In this document: one piece after another, positions 20,824-29,597 of the stretch
How positions within the stretch are numbered: position 1 is the first letter of the stretch
How the letters are laid out: each line of letters opens with the position of its first letter
Assembly: GCF_900163545.1 (NCBI RefSeq)
Contig: NZ_FUHW01000044.1
Coordinates: 124,001 to 188,000, forward strand
Direction of reading: 5' to 3'
Origin: Arthrobacter rhombi
GTDB lineage: Bacteria > Actinomycetota > Actinomycetes > Actinomycetales > Micrococcaceae
Length of the DNA: 64,000 bases
Position numbers and translations under genes: made by a program
The notes under the pieces: generated by a model
Database searches by the model: none
What the model was told of the DNA's origin: nothing
Seen by the model: the letters and a program-made list of their open reading frames with translations, nothing else

Positions 20824-21348
20824 CTAGAAGCCGCCCTCCCACGGGTGGTAATCGGGATCAATTTCCTCGGGTTCACGCAGCAAAAGCTCGGCCACCTGTT
20901 CGACGACGGCCAGATGCACGACTTCGGGGAGCACCATGGGTGAACCAGCCAGTTCCTCCACGGGGCGCCGGTAGATGGTCACCCGGGCGAGGCGGCGCGG
21001 GGTGGCCCCCCATGACCTGCCCAGGGGAACCGGACGTCCCGAGGCCTCGGAATAGTCCAACGAGGTGCTGCGCGGCATGAGCTCTGTCGTGAATTCCATC
21101 GAGGCGATGGGCTGGCCCCACAACAATTCGAGACGTTCGGCGGATTCGGCGATGAGATCCTCGAAGCGTTCGGCGCGGGTCCGTGAGCCGGGCAACCCGG
21201 GGTGCATGAGGTTTCCGCGCAGACCGCGTCCATGCCGGTTGCGTCGACGGCGGAGGAACGCTCCGGAATTCGTCTCGGTGTCTGCCCGCGCAGCGGGGCG
21301 GCTCGCCGTCCCGGGATCTTCAAACCGCACCGTGAAACCTTCTGCCAT
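20824..21348 (-). CDS. Metallopeptidase-family (zincin-like) protein with degenerate zinc motif
   Basis: Protein of 174 residues corresponding by position and C-terminal pattern to the actinobacterial metallopeptidase family beside whiB2 and DUF3499. The late segment VTIYRRPVEELAG is followed by VVHLAVVEQVAELL and the ending EEIDPDYHPW. Where an active zincin has HExxH, this protein reads HLAVVEQ, so the glutamate and second histidine are not in register and catalysis is doubtful. I start it at ATG 21348 (MAEGFTVRFEDPG); in-frame sequence up to 21561 is antisense to DUF3499. Confidence 0.75.
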   Translation of the reverse strand: MAEGFTVRFEDPGTASRPAARADTETNSGAFLRRRRNRHGRGLRGNLMHPGLPGSRTRAERFEDLIAESAERLELLWGQPIASMEFTTELMPRSTSLDYSEASGRPVPLGRSWGATPRRLARVTIYRRPVEELAGSPMVLPEVVHLAVVEQVAELLLREPEEIDPDYHPWEGGF

Positions 21349-21454
21349 GACACCGAGCCTACCGAAGATCTTCGACGTGGGCGGGGGAACCGTTTCCCGC
21401 CATGCCCGGCTGCTTGGGGCGTAGCCGAGGGCACGGCAGGTAAGCTGTTTTCTC

Positions 21455-21871
21455 GTGGGATCCCTTCGACTTTGTTCACGCTCCGCCTGTGGCCGCTCGG
21501 CCATCGCGACCCTGACGTTTGTGTACGCCGATTCCACCGCCGTTCTCGGGCCACTGGCCACCTACCCCGAACCGCACTGTTACGACTTATGTAGCGAGCA
21601 CGCCCACCGGCTGACCGTGCCGCGTGGCTGGCAGGTCCTGCGCCTGGAACTTCCCGAAGCACCCCGTGTGGCTTCCGATGAACTCTCCGCCTTGGCCGAC
21701 GCGGTGTCCGAACCCCGCCCACCGGCGACGGATCGCCGGGAGACCCTCGTCGAACCCGAAAGCGGTCCGACGAATTCCATCTCGGCTCGCACCGCACCAA
21801 CACCGCTGGACCCGCCGGAGGACACGGACAACGGACGAGGGCCTCTACGTATTCTGCGTGAACCACGCTAA
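21455..21871 (+). CDS. DUF3499-family protein, cysteine-containing
   Basis: Actinobacterial protein of 138 residues, function unknown. The N-terminal half is a putative zinc ribbon: LCSRSACGRSAIATLTFVYA with two cysteines and, after about 25 residues, HCYDLCSEHAHRL with two more. The C-terminal half is variable and proline-rich. GTG start at 21455 lies just after TAAGCT, so the mRNA may be leaderless or nearly so. In relatives this gene precedes phosphomannomutase; here the next gene is Trm112. Confidence 0.9.
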   Translation: MGSLRLCSRSACGRSAIATLTFVYADSTAVLGPLATYPEPHCYDLCSEHAHRLTVPRGWQVLRLELPEAPRVASDELSALADAVSEPRPPATDRRETLVEPESGPTNSISARTAPTPLDPPEDTDNGRGPLRILREPR

Positions 21872-21888
21872 AGCCATAAACTGGGCCC

Positions 21889-22092
21889 ATGGCCCACATC
21901 ACACCCCAGCTCCTTGAGATCCTGCGTTGCCCGGTCACCGGCTCGACGCTCACCCAGGACGGCGACGCGTTGGTCGCCACCGCCCTCGACGCGCACGGCA
22001 GCACCCCGCGGTACGCCGTGCGCGAAGGAATCCCCGTCATGCTGGGCCCCTCCCCGGCCGAAGGCGTCAGCCGGACCCCGGAGGTGGACTAG
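21889..22092 (+). CDS. Trm112-family protein
   Basis: Small protein of 67 residues. Trm112 homologues in eukaryotes and archaea activate methyltransferases; the bacterial role is unsettled. The conserved pattern [14 protein letters not shown] and the ending [10 protein letters not shown] are present. Only one cysteine remains, so it probably does not bind zinc. It lies 2 bases before ahcY on the same strand and is likely co-transcribed with this methylation-cycle enzyme. Confidence 0.88.
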   Translation: MAHITPQLLEILRCPVTGSTLTQDGDALVATALDAHGSTPRYAVREGIPVMLGPSPAEGVSRTPEVD

Positions 22093-22094
22093 CC

Positions 22095-23579
22095 GTGGGC
22101 TTTGACTACCGGATCGCCGATATTTCCTTGCACGAGGCAGGCCGCCACCAGATTCGGCTCGCCGAACACGAGATGCCTGGCCTGATGTCCCTGCGAGCCG
22201 AATATGCCAGCTCCCAACCCCTGGCCGGGGCACGGATTGCCGGGTCACTGCACATGACCGTCCAGACGGCAGTGCTGATCGAGACGCTCACCGCCTTGGG
22301 TGCCCAGGTCCGTTGGGCCTCATGCAACATCTTCTCCACCCAGGACGAGGCAGCAGCAGCCGTCGTCGTGGGGTCCGGGAGTGCCGCACAACCCCAGGGG
22401 GTGCCGGTTTTCGCCTGGAAAAACGAATCCCTGGAGGAGTATTGGTGGACCGCCGAGCAGATCCTTTCCTGGCCGGGAGCAGATACCGACCCCGCCCGGG
22501 GCCCGAACCTGATTCTGGACGACGGTGGAGATGCCACCATGCTCGTCCATCAGGGGGTCGGTTTCGAAGCTGCAGGATCGGTTCCGGCAGCAACTGGAGC
22601 AGATAGCGCCGAATATACGATCGTTTTGGACGTGCTGCGCCGCTCATTGGCGCAAGATCCCGGGAAGTTCACCCGCATCGCTGCAGGAATTCTGGGAGTG
22701 ACCGAAGAAACCACCACGGGGGTCCACCGGCTCTATCAACTCGCCGAAAGCGGGGAACTACTTTTCCCTGCCATCAATGTCAACGACTCGGTCACCAAAT
22801 CTAAATTCGATAATAAATACGGCATCCGTCACTCGTTGCCCGACGGCATCAATCGGGCGACGGACGTGCTCATCGGCGGCAAAGTGGCGGTGGTCTGCGG
22901 GTACGGCGACGTGGGCAAGGGGGCGGCGGAGGCGCTCCGGGGCCAAGGTGCACGGGTGATCGTCACCGAGATCGACCCGATCTGCGCGCTGCAGGCGGCC
23001 ATGGATGGCTACCAAGTCGCCCGGCTGGAATCGGTGATCGGCCAGGGCGATCTTTTCATCACCACCACCGGTGGGACGGGCATTATCCGGGCCGACGACA
23101 TGGCGGCCATGAAGGATAAAGCCATTGTGGGCAACGTCGGACACTTTGATGATGAAATCGATATGGCTGGGCTCGCCGCGGTGCCGGGCATCCAGAAGGT
23201 CGAGATCAAACCGCAGGTCCATGAATGGGTCTTCGAGGGCGAAACGGCTGCCAGACGCTCGATCATTGTGCTCTCGGAGGGCCGTCTGCTGAACCTGGGC
23301 AACGCCACCGGACACCCCAGCTTCGTCATGTCTAACTCCTTCGCCAACCAGACCATCGGACAGATTGAACTCTTCGGCCGGCAGCGGAGCCCCCAGAGCG
23401 GCGCAGATACCGCCTACGAGCGGCAGGTCTATGTGCTGCCAAAAATTCTTGATGAGAAGGTCGCCCGCCTCCACCTCGACGCCCTCGGCATTGAACTGAC
23501 GGAGTTGAGGACGGAACAAGCCGAATATTTGGGGTTGGATCCTGCGGGGCCCTATAAGCCCGAACACTACCGGTACTAA
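22095..23579 (+). CDS. ahcY: Adenosylhomocysteinase
   Basis: Hydrolyses S-adenosylhomocysteine to adenosine and homocysteine, removing the product inhibitor of methyltransferases; NAD-dependent cytosolic tetramer. It is 494 residues. Signatures: [64 protein letters not shown] (NAD-binding glycine motif), [12 protein letters not shown] and the C-terminal KPEHYRY. Start GTG 22095 gives [12 protein letters not shown]. Longer in-frame ORF upstream overlaps Trm112 and is not coding. Confidence 0.97.
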   Translation: MGFDYRIADISLHEAGRHQIRLAEHEMPGLMSLRAEYASSQPLAGARIAGSLHMTVQTAVLIETLTALGAQVRWASCNIFSTQDEAAAAVVVGSGSAAQPQGVPVFAWKNESLEEYWWTAEQILSWPGADTDPARGPNLILDDGGDATMLVHQGVGFEAAGSVPAATGADSAEYTIVLDVLRRSLAQDPGKFTRIAAGILGVTEETTTGVHRLYQLAESGELLFPAINVNDSVTKSKFDNKYGIRHSLPDGINRATDVLIGGKVAVVCGYGDVGKGAAEALRGQGARVIVTEIDPICALQAAMDGYQVARLESVIGQGDLFITTTGGTGIIRADDMAAMKDKAIVGNVGHFDDEIDMAGLAAVPGIQKVEIKPQVHEWVFEGETAARRSIIVLSEGRLLNLGNATGHPSFVMSNSFANQTIGQIELFGRQRSPQSGADTAYERQVYVLPKILDEKVARLHLDALGIELTELRTEQAEYLGLDPAGPYKPEHYRY

Positions 23580-23583
23580 AAAG

Positions 23584-23598
23584 CCGGCAGCTCGCCGG
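23584..23598 (-). terminator. Intrinsic terminator of the RDD gene
   Basis: CCGGC and GCCGG arms with a 5-base loop are followed on the minus strand by TTTTTAG, a classical intrinsic terminator. It lies between the RDD stop codon and the ahcY stop codon of the converging gene. Confidence 0.6.
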
Positions 23599-24399
23599 TC
23601 AGGTGCCGAAAGGCAGCCGGTGGATCCGCTCGCGGACCGTGCGTTGGCGTTCTGCCACAGCACTCAGGCGCCGGTAATCGCGTTCCCTGCGTTCGGCGAC
23701 CACGGCCGCCAGGAACTGTTCCGGAGGGCAGCCAAACGGTGGTGCGGGGGAGACATAGGGCTGCAGGTCCGCGGCCAAGGTGGCGGCGACCTGCTCCCGA
23801 GAGGCCTGAGCCATGGAAGGACCCTGGCGGATGAAGCGGGCGATCCGTGCCGCCAGCGGGTCGGGGATCCGCCCCACATCGGCCAGTTCGGCCCAAGGAC
23901 GCAGCTGCTGGGGCACGGGAAGCACCAACGGGGCCACGCGTTCGCGGCGTTCGCGCATCGAGTAGGTGCCGGCGAGCATGTCTCCCAGACGTTTACCGCG
24001 TTCGTTGGCGAAAGAGACCAGCAAGGCCAGCGAACCGAAAAGTGCCAGGACCTCCAGCAGGGCGAGCATCGCCCGGATGAAGGCGTGGCGGAAACGGATG
24101 GAACCGCCGTCATCGCGCACGATGCGCAACCCCATGATCAGCCGGCCCAAGGACTTCCCGCGGCTCAGGGTTTCCACCAGCACCGGAACAGCCACGATCC
24201 ACAGCACGACGACGATGATGACCACCGCGCGGATGGCCGCACTGTCAAAACCGGAAGCCAGTTTCTCGAGCAGGACCAGCGAAGCGACCAGACCGATCAG
24301 ATAAACCAGATAGTCAATGAAGCATCCCACGGCGCGCAGCACGAAACTGGCGGGACGCAACTGCAGGACGACTGCCTCGCCGGTGATGATCGTGCTCAC
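23599..24399 (-). CDS. RDD-family membrane protein
   Basis: Membrane protein of 266 residues. The RDD domain starts with LRPASFVLRAVGCFIDYLVY, continues with helices around residues 30-80 and SLGRLIMGLRIVRDDGG, then RFRHAFIRAMLALLE; the rest is cytoplasmic and charged. RDD proteins are proposed transporters or ion-flux proteins, without a settled substrate. GTG start at 24399 has GGAGGG. It is divergent from SpoIIM, a common pairing in actinobacteria, where MoxR and DUF58 genes often sit alongside; here those are 9 kb away. Confidence 0.9.
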   Translation of the reverse strand: MSTIITGEAVVLQLRPASFVLRAVGCFIDYLVYLIGLVASLVLLEKLASGFDSAAIRAVVIIVVVLWIVAVPVLVETLSRGKSLGRLIMGLRIVRDDGGSIRFRHAFIRAMLALLEVLALFGSLALLVSFANERGKRLGDMLAGTYSMRERRERVAPLVLPVPQQLRPWAELADVGRIPDPLAARIARFIRQGPSMAQASREQVAATLAADLQPYVSPAPPFGCPPEQFLAAVVAERRERDYRRLSAVAERQRTVRERIHRLPFGT

Positions 24400-24512
24400 G
24401 GTATCCCTCCGTCGAGGCTGGGTGATCGGACGCCCGACCGGTGCCGGGGTTGACCCGGCGCAACGCGGCCGTCATCCCAATCTAGCCGACACCCCCACGT
24501 TAGGCTGGGAAC

Positions 24513-25505
24513 GTGGATCTTGATGCCTTTGTCGCCGTTCATCGGCAGGAGTGGGACCGCCTTGACGTCCTGTCCTCCAGGCGTCGACTGACCGGTGCCG
24601 AATCCGACGAATTCCTGGGGCTCTACGAACGCGTGTCGACCCATTTGTCGATGGTCGGATCGATCGAACCCGATGCCGTCGTCTCTGCCGACCTCTCCGC
24701 CAGGATCTCGCGTGCACGTACCCGTTTCACGGGGGCCAGGACCCCTGTGCTGGAAGAGATCGCCACGTTCTTCGTCTACACGCTGCCGGCGGCCTTTTAC
24801 AGGATCCGGGTGCTCACCATCGTGCTGGGGTTGGTGTTCATCGCTATCGCCTTTGCCTCCGGACTCTGGGCTGCCCACACCCCCAGCGTGCTCAAGGCGA
24901 TGGGCTCCGATGCCGATCTGCAGCAATACGTGCACCATGATTTTGTTGACTACTACTCGGAGAACCCCGCCGCCTCCTTTGCCGGTGCGGTCTGGACGAA
25001 TAACGCACTCATCGCCGGAATGTGTGTGGCCTTCGGAATCTCGGGGCTGTATGTGCCCTTCGTGCTCTACCAGAACGCGGTATCGGTGGGGATGGCCGGG
25101 GGGCTGATGTCCTCGCTGGGTGAGCTCGACACCTTCTTCCTCTACATCCTGCCGCACGGGTTCATGGAGCTGACGGCGATCTTCATCGCCGGCGCTGCTG
25201 GCCTGCGCATCTTCTGGGCGTGGGTGGCTCCCGGGGCCAGGACCAGGATTGGTTCCCTCGCCGTGGAAGGCAGATCGTTGATGACGGTGGCCCTGGGGCT
25301 CGTCGTGGTGCTCTTTATTTCCGGGCTGGTCGAAGGATTCGTCACCCCCAGCGGGTTGCCGCATGGGGTCCGCCTGGGCATCGGCCTGATGGTCCTGGCC
25401 GGCTACTGGACCTACACGCTGGTCCTGGGCCGGCGGGCCGTCAACGCAGGATTCACCGGGGATCTAGGAACCTACGACGCCGGCGCCACCGCGGCCGTCG
25501 CCTAA
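24513..25505 (+). CDS. SpoIIM-domain (stage II sporulation protein M-like) membrane protein
   Basis: Polytopic membrane protein of 330 residues: a soluble N-terminal helical part (DLDAFVAVHRQEWDRLDVL), then SpoIIM-type helices with FYRIRVLTIVLGLVFIAIAF, FGISGLYVPFVLYQNAVSVG, and FFLYILPHGFMELTAIFIAG. In Bacillus, SpoIIM recruits peptidoglycan-remodelling enzymes, but non-sporulating actinobacteria carry it with RDD, MoxR and DUF58 genes in a role not defined. GTG start follows TAGGCT at 24501-24506, so a leaderless or very short leader transcript is likely. Confidence 0.9.
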   Translation: MDLDAFVAVHRQEWDRLDVLSSRRRLTGAESDEFLGLYERVSTHLSMVGSIEPDAVVSADLSARISRARTRFTGARTPVLEEIATFFVYTLPAAFYRIRVLTIVLGLVFIAIAFASGLWAAHTPSVLKAMGSDADLQQYVHHDFVDYYSENPAASFAGAVWTNNALIAGMCVAFGISGLYVPFVLYQNAVSVGMAGGLMSSLGELDTFFLYILPHGFMELTAIFIAGAAGLRIFWAWVAPGARTRIGSLAVEGRSLMTVALGLVVVLFISGLVEGFVTPSGLPHGVRLGIGLMVLAGYWTYTLVLGRRAVNAGFTGDLGTYDAGATAAVA

Positions 25506-25538
25506 CGACTTTGCATGCCAACAGGGAAGGACACATTG

Positions 25539-26819
25539 ATGGAGAATAAGAACGCCGTGCCAGAAGGACCCGAACCCGGGGACCTGGACAACGACCGGCC
25601 GGCGCCCACCGCGGACGACCCGGAAGTTCCTGAGTTCCTGAAGGGGCCGGATCCGGAGGAGCCCATGGTCGACACCCCACAAAACGCCACCCGGGAAACA
25701 GCTGCCATCAGAGGCGAAGGTGCCGATACCGGTTCACCCGCGGTAGCGGAAACCCCCGAGGCCTGGGACTCCGAATTCGCCGCGGCCACGGGCGATGAAA
25801 ACGCGGCAGCCTCTGCCACCGACGAGCCGAGCGCAACCGACGACTCCCGCACCCAGGCCTTGCCGGCATGGCAGCAGGAGCCTTCCTCCCAGACCCAGGC
25901 GATGCCCCGTTCGGAGCAGGACGCCGCAACGGGAGCGGCAGTTGCCGCGGAACCGTTGGCCGGTCAGGATCCGGATACCGACGGGGAAACGGTACGCGCC
26001 GATTCGGCGGCCGCAGCCAAACGTCAGGAACCGATCCCCGCAGGACCTGCCGCCGAAACCGACCGGGAAGCCCAGCGCCGTCAGCACGCCCGAGACGCCG
26101 CGCTGACGGCCAAACCGGTGTTCGCGCGGATCGTGCAGACCTTCCTGGCGATTGCCTTCCCCTTCATCGTGGTCATCGGGTCCATTCGTGCGGTAGCCAG
26201 TTCCTGGTTCCTCTGGTTGGACTATCACCGTCCAGGGTTCCCTTCGGACGGCTATGGTTTCAGCCAAGCCGACCGGCTGACCTATGGGAACTACGGGGTG
26301 GACTACATCAACAACTCGGCTCCCTCCGCCTATCTGGGTAACCTGGTGGACACCAACGGGGACCCGCTGTTCCTGGCCAATGAGGTGTCCCATATGGCCG
26401 ACGTGAAATCCATCATCGGGATCACGTATGCCGCAGGGATCATCCTGACCTTGCTGGCCATCCTGATCTGCCTGTACCTATGGCGCCGCTACGCGGGAGG
26501 CATCCGCCGGGCGTTCTTCGCCGGTTCGGTCATCACCCTGGTCGTGATGATCGCGCTGACGGTACTGGCTGTGCTGAACTTCGGGACGTTCTTCACGGAC
26601 TTCCACGAGCTGTTCTTCGCCCAAGGCAACTGGACGTTCCACGCCAACGACACCTTGATCCGCCTCTACCCGGAACAGTTCTGGATGGATGCGGGAATCG
26701 TGATCGCCGGGCTGGTGCTCATCACCTCCCTGGTGTTCCTGATCACCAACTGGCCCTCACGCAAGCGCCGTGACCGGGCGCGGCAACGCCAGGTGGACCG
26801 GGAGATGGGCCTGCTCTAA
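25539..26819 (+). CDS. TIGR01906-family (DUF1461) membrane protein with long acidic N-terminus
   Basis: Membrane protein of 426 residues. Residues 1 to about 185 are acidic, Pro/Ala/Glu/Thr-rich and probably disordered. The TIGR01906 domain follows: a helix at AFPFIVVIGSIRAVASSWFL, an extracytoplasmic loop, a central pair of helices, the signature FFTDFHELFFAQGNWTF and a last helix. Function unknown. The ATG at 25539 is favoured over 25515 because GGGAAGG lies 8 bases before it. It follows SpoIIM after 33 bases and ends at a very strong hairpin. Confidence 0.88.
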   Translation: MENKNAVPEGPEPGDLDNDRPAPTADDPEVPEFLKGPDPEEPMVDTPQNATRETAAIRGEGADTGSPAVAETPEAWDSEFAAATGDENAAASATDEPSATDDSRTQALPAWQQEPSSQTQAMPRSEQDAATGAAVAAEPLAGQDPDTDGETVRADSAAAAKRQEPIPAGPAAETDREAQRRQHARDAALTAKPVFARIVQTFLAIAFPFIVVIGSIRAVASSWFLWLDYHRPGFPSDGYGFSQADRLTYGNYGVDYINNSAPSAYLGNLVDTNGDPLFLANEVSHMADVKSIIGITYAAGIILTLLAILICLYLWRRYAGGIRRAFFAGSVITLVVMIALTVLAVLNFGTFFTDFHELFFAQGNWTFHANDTLIRLYPEQFWMDAGIVIAGLVLITSLVFLITNWPSRKRRDRARQRQVDREMGLL

Positions 26820-26840
26820 ACCAGGTTCCACGTACGGAAA

Positions 26841-26881
26841 CGGGCCGCTGCCTCGGGGATGATCCCCGAGGCAGCGGCCCG
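26841..26881. terminator. Very strong bidirectional hairpin terminator
   Basis: Arms of 20 bases (26841-26860 with 26862-26881) are perfectly complementary around one central base, giving a long GC-rich stem between the converging TIGR01906 and O-mannosyltransferase genes. GTGTTT follows on the plus strand. Confidence 0.8.
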
Positions 26882-26909
26882 CAGTGTTTGAGCGGGGTAT
26901 CGCGGAACA

Positions 26910-28523
26910 TCAGCCCCAGCTGGGCATCCACAAACGCAGTCGCCAGGCCTCATAGGGAATCGTCTGTCCGGTCCAGACCGGCCAGAAGAACGCCGAAACC
27001 AGCACCACCAAAGCCAAAAAAGCAGTCACACCGATGAGCCCGGTTCGACGTCGGGCCACGGAAGCACCCACCCCACCCAGGGCCAGGGCGAGCACGAAGG
27101 TGAGCGACAGGATCATGAATGGTTCGAAAGTGATCGTGTAGAAGAAGAACATGGTGCGTTGCGAATAGAGGAACCACGGGCCGAATCCGGCGAGTATGCC
27201 CGCCAAAATGGCCCCCGTCCGCCAATCGCGGCGTCCCGCCCAAAACAACAGCACGACCAGGAGGGAGAGGGTCGCGGCCCACCAGAGCACCGGATTGGGA
27301 AGATCGGTGACCACCGAGGCGCAGGAACCCACCGGACAACCCGGATCCCCGGCCTCCGATCCGTGGTAATAAAACAGGACGGGCCGGCCGGCGAACAGCC
27401 AGGTCCACGGGCCTGACTCCCAGGCATGGGGGGAACTGAGCCCCTGGTGGAACTCGTAGGCGCTGCGGTGGTACTCCCACAGTGAGCGAAGCGGGGCAGG
27501 CAGCCATCCCACCCCTTCACCGGGATGATCCGCAGCCCAGGTGCGGTCGTAGCCGCCCGCCGTGAGAAACCAGCCGGCCCAGGTCGAGATATACGTGGCA
27601 ACGGTCAACGGGATGATGAGGAAGAACGCGGGGATGCCGTCGCGGATGATCCCTGCCGTCAACCAGCGGCGGATTCCCACCGTCCGTCGTGCCTGCATAT
27701 CCCATAGCACCGTTAGCAGGCAGAAGACCGCCACGAAGGAGAGCATCGACCATTTCACGCCCAAGCCGCCGCCGAGCATCAGGGCGAAAACCAACCGCCA
27801 TGGCCGCCAGGCCATCCACGGGCCGAACTCCAGGAAGGATCGTGGGGGAACACCGGTTTGCGGGTCTACCGCTGCTGAGACTTTTCTGGCGAGGATCCTG
27901 CGTCCGTGGGAGCGGTCCACCAGAAGGGCGTAGAAGGCGGCGACGATGAAGAACATTTGAAAAATGTCCAATAAGGAGGTCCGTGACAGGACCAACTGGT
28001 GGCCGTCGACGGCACTCAGGCCGCCGGCCACTGCACCGAGGGTGATCGAGTTGAATAAACGCTGGGCGATGAGAGTGACCAACAGGACGGCCAGCGTTCC
28101 CACGATGGCCGCGGAGAAACGCCATCCCATCCCGCTGTCGGTACCGAACAGGAGCATCCCCACGGCAATCATCCATTTGCCCAAGGGCGGATGGACCACG
28201 TATTCGGGGCTGTCCAAGGGGGCAGGTGTGCCGTCAAGGAACGCGGGATTGGGGTCGTCCGGCCACTCCATCTCATGCCCGTGGGAGAGCAGCGTGAAGG
28301 CGTCCTTGACGTAATACGTCTCGTCGAAAGTCAGGGCGTGGGGCTGATCCAGGTTCACCAAACGCATGAGAGCAGCAATGAGGGTGATGACCAGCGGGAC
28401 CATCCAACTCAGCCGGCTCACCGGGGCGACGACGCCCTGCAACCTCTCCGTCAGGGCCCGGTAGGTGAACGCCGACCGCGGGGTCTGGACCCAGACGGGG
28501 CGGGACGATTTCAGGGCGCTCAC
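26910..28523 (-). CDS. pmt: Protein O-mannosyltransferase (GT39)
   Basis: Polytopic enzyme that transfers mannose from polyprenyl-phosphate-mannose to Ser/Thr of secreted proteins during export. It is 537 residues. The first extracytoplasmic loop carries LTFDETYYVKDAF with the acidic catalytic pair of GT39, followed by VVHPPLGKWMIAVG and MGWRFSAAIVGTLAV; about ten or more helices follow. The end is LWMPSWG. GTG start; divergent from rsmI with only 40 bases between, as is common in actinobacteria. Plausible client substrates in the window include the secreted Rpf protein with its low-complexity linker (inference). Confidence 0.93.
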   Translation of the reverse strand: MSALKSSRPVWVQTPRSAFTYRALTERLQGVVAPVSRLSWMVPLVITLIAALMRLVNLDQPHALTFDETYYVKDAFTLLSHGHEMEWPDDPNPAFLDGTPAPLDSPEYVVHPPLGKWMIAVGMLLFGTDSGMGWRFSAAIVGTLAVLLVTLIAQRLFNSITLGAVAGGLSAVDGHQLVLSRTSLLDIFQMFFIVAAFYALLVDRSHGRRILARKVSAAVDPQTGVPPRSFLEFGPWMAWRPWRLVFALMLGGGLGVKWSMLSFVAVFCLLTVLWDMQARRTVGIRRWLTAGIIRDGIPAFFLIIPLTVATYISTWAGWFLTAGGYDRTWAADHPGEGVGWLPAPLRSLWEYHRSAYEFHQGLSSPHAWESGPWTWLFAGRPVLFYYHGSEAGDPGCPVGSCASVVTDLPNPVLWWAATLSLLVVLLFWAGRRDWRTGAILAGILAGFGPWFLYSQRTMFFFYTITFEPFMILSLTFVLALALGGVGASVARRRTGLIGVTAFLALVVLVSAFFWPVWTGQTIPYEAWRLRLWMPSWG

Positions 28524-28563
28524 GGGACAACTCTACCGGCGCTGCCGACGGTAGGCTGGCGGG

Positions 28564-29472
28564 GTGAATAATGATCCTGCAGACCCCGTGTCCGACACCC
28601 CGGAACCCGCGCCCTCAGCCCAGCCCCGGGTAGAGGGGGCGAACGGGCAGATCGTGCTGGCTGCCACCCCGATCGGGAACCTGGGGGATGCCTCTCCGCG
28701 GTTGATCGAGTTGATGACCGGCGCCGATGTCATTGCCGCGGAGGACACCCGGAGATTCCACCATCTGGCCCAGGCCCTGGGATTGCGGATCCCCGGCCGG
28801 GTGATCAGCTACCACGAGCACAACGAGGGCGTGAAGACCGCAGAATTGCTGGACCTGGCCCGCCAGGGGCTGACCGTGTTGATGGTCTCCGACGCCGGTA
28901 TGCCTGCCGTCTCCGATCCCGGGTTCCGGCTGGTCGAGGCGGCCGGCGCCGAGGGCCTGCTGGTGACCGCAGTGCCGGGACCCTCCGCCGTGTTGACCGC
29001 GTTGGCCCTCTCCGGGCTGCCGACCGATCGCTTCACCTTCGAAGGCTTCCTTCCCCGTAAGCCGGGGGAGCGGGCTGGACGGCTGGCCGAACTTCAGAAG
29101 GAACGCCGCACGATGGTCTTCTTCGAAGCCCCCCACCGGCTGGCCCCCATGCTGCGGGCCCTGGCCGACGCCTTCGGTCAGGACCGGAGGGCAGCGGTTG
29201 CCCGGGAACTGACCAAAATGTATGAGGAGGTGAAACGCGGTTCCCTGCTGGAACTCCTCGAATGGGCCGAAGGACAGGTGCGGGGGGAAATCGCCGTCGT
29301 CGTTTCCGGGGCGGCCGAAGACGCGCCCTCCCGTGCCGTGGACCATGTTTCCTCCGTGCAGGAGCTCGAACGGGGTGGTCTGCGGCTCAAGGACGCGGTC
29401 GCCGCCATTGCCGAACGGGAGCGGATCTCCAAACGCGAACTCTACGCGGCGGTCCTTGAAGCCCGCCGCTAG
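28564..29472 (+). CDS. rsmI: 16S rRNA (cytidine-1402-2'-O)-methyltransferase
   Basis: SAM-dependent methyltransferase of the tetrapyrrole-methylase fold that modifies C1402 in the ribosomal P site. It is 302 residues. Motifs: LAATPIGNLGDASPRLIELM, VIAAEDTRRFHHL, ISYHEHNE, VSDAGMPAVSDPGFRLV and the glycine-rich VTAVPGPSAVLTALALSGLP. GTG start is preceded by TAGGCT about 10 bases upstream, so a very short leader is likely. The first ~30 residues are an extension before the conserved core. Confidence 0.95.
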   Translation: MNNDPADPVSDTPEPAPSAQPRVEGANGQIVLAATPIGNLGDASPRLIELMTGADVIAAEDTRRFHHLAQALGLRIPGRVISYHEHNEGVKTAELLDLARQGLTVLMVSDAGMPAVSDPGFRLVEAAGAEGLLVTAVPGPSAVLTALALSGLPTDRFTFEGFLPRKPGERAGRLAELQKERRTMVFFEAPHRLAPMLRALADAFGQDRRAAVARELTKMYEEVKRGSLLELLEWAEGQVRGEIAVVVSGAAEDAPSRAVDHVSSVQELERGGLRLKDAVAAIAERERISKRELYAAVLEARR

Positions 29473-29597
29473 CCCCGGGCGGATGCACAACCACATGGGG
29501 TGGTCATGATGCATCCCTGCATTTACAGCCGGGAGGACCTCTGGCTAACGTGAGGTCTGATAGAACCCCATCCACCCTGACGCGGGAGAGACCACCG

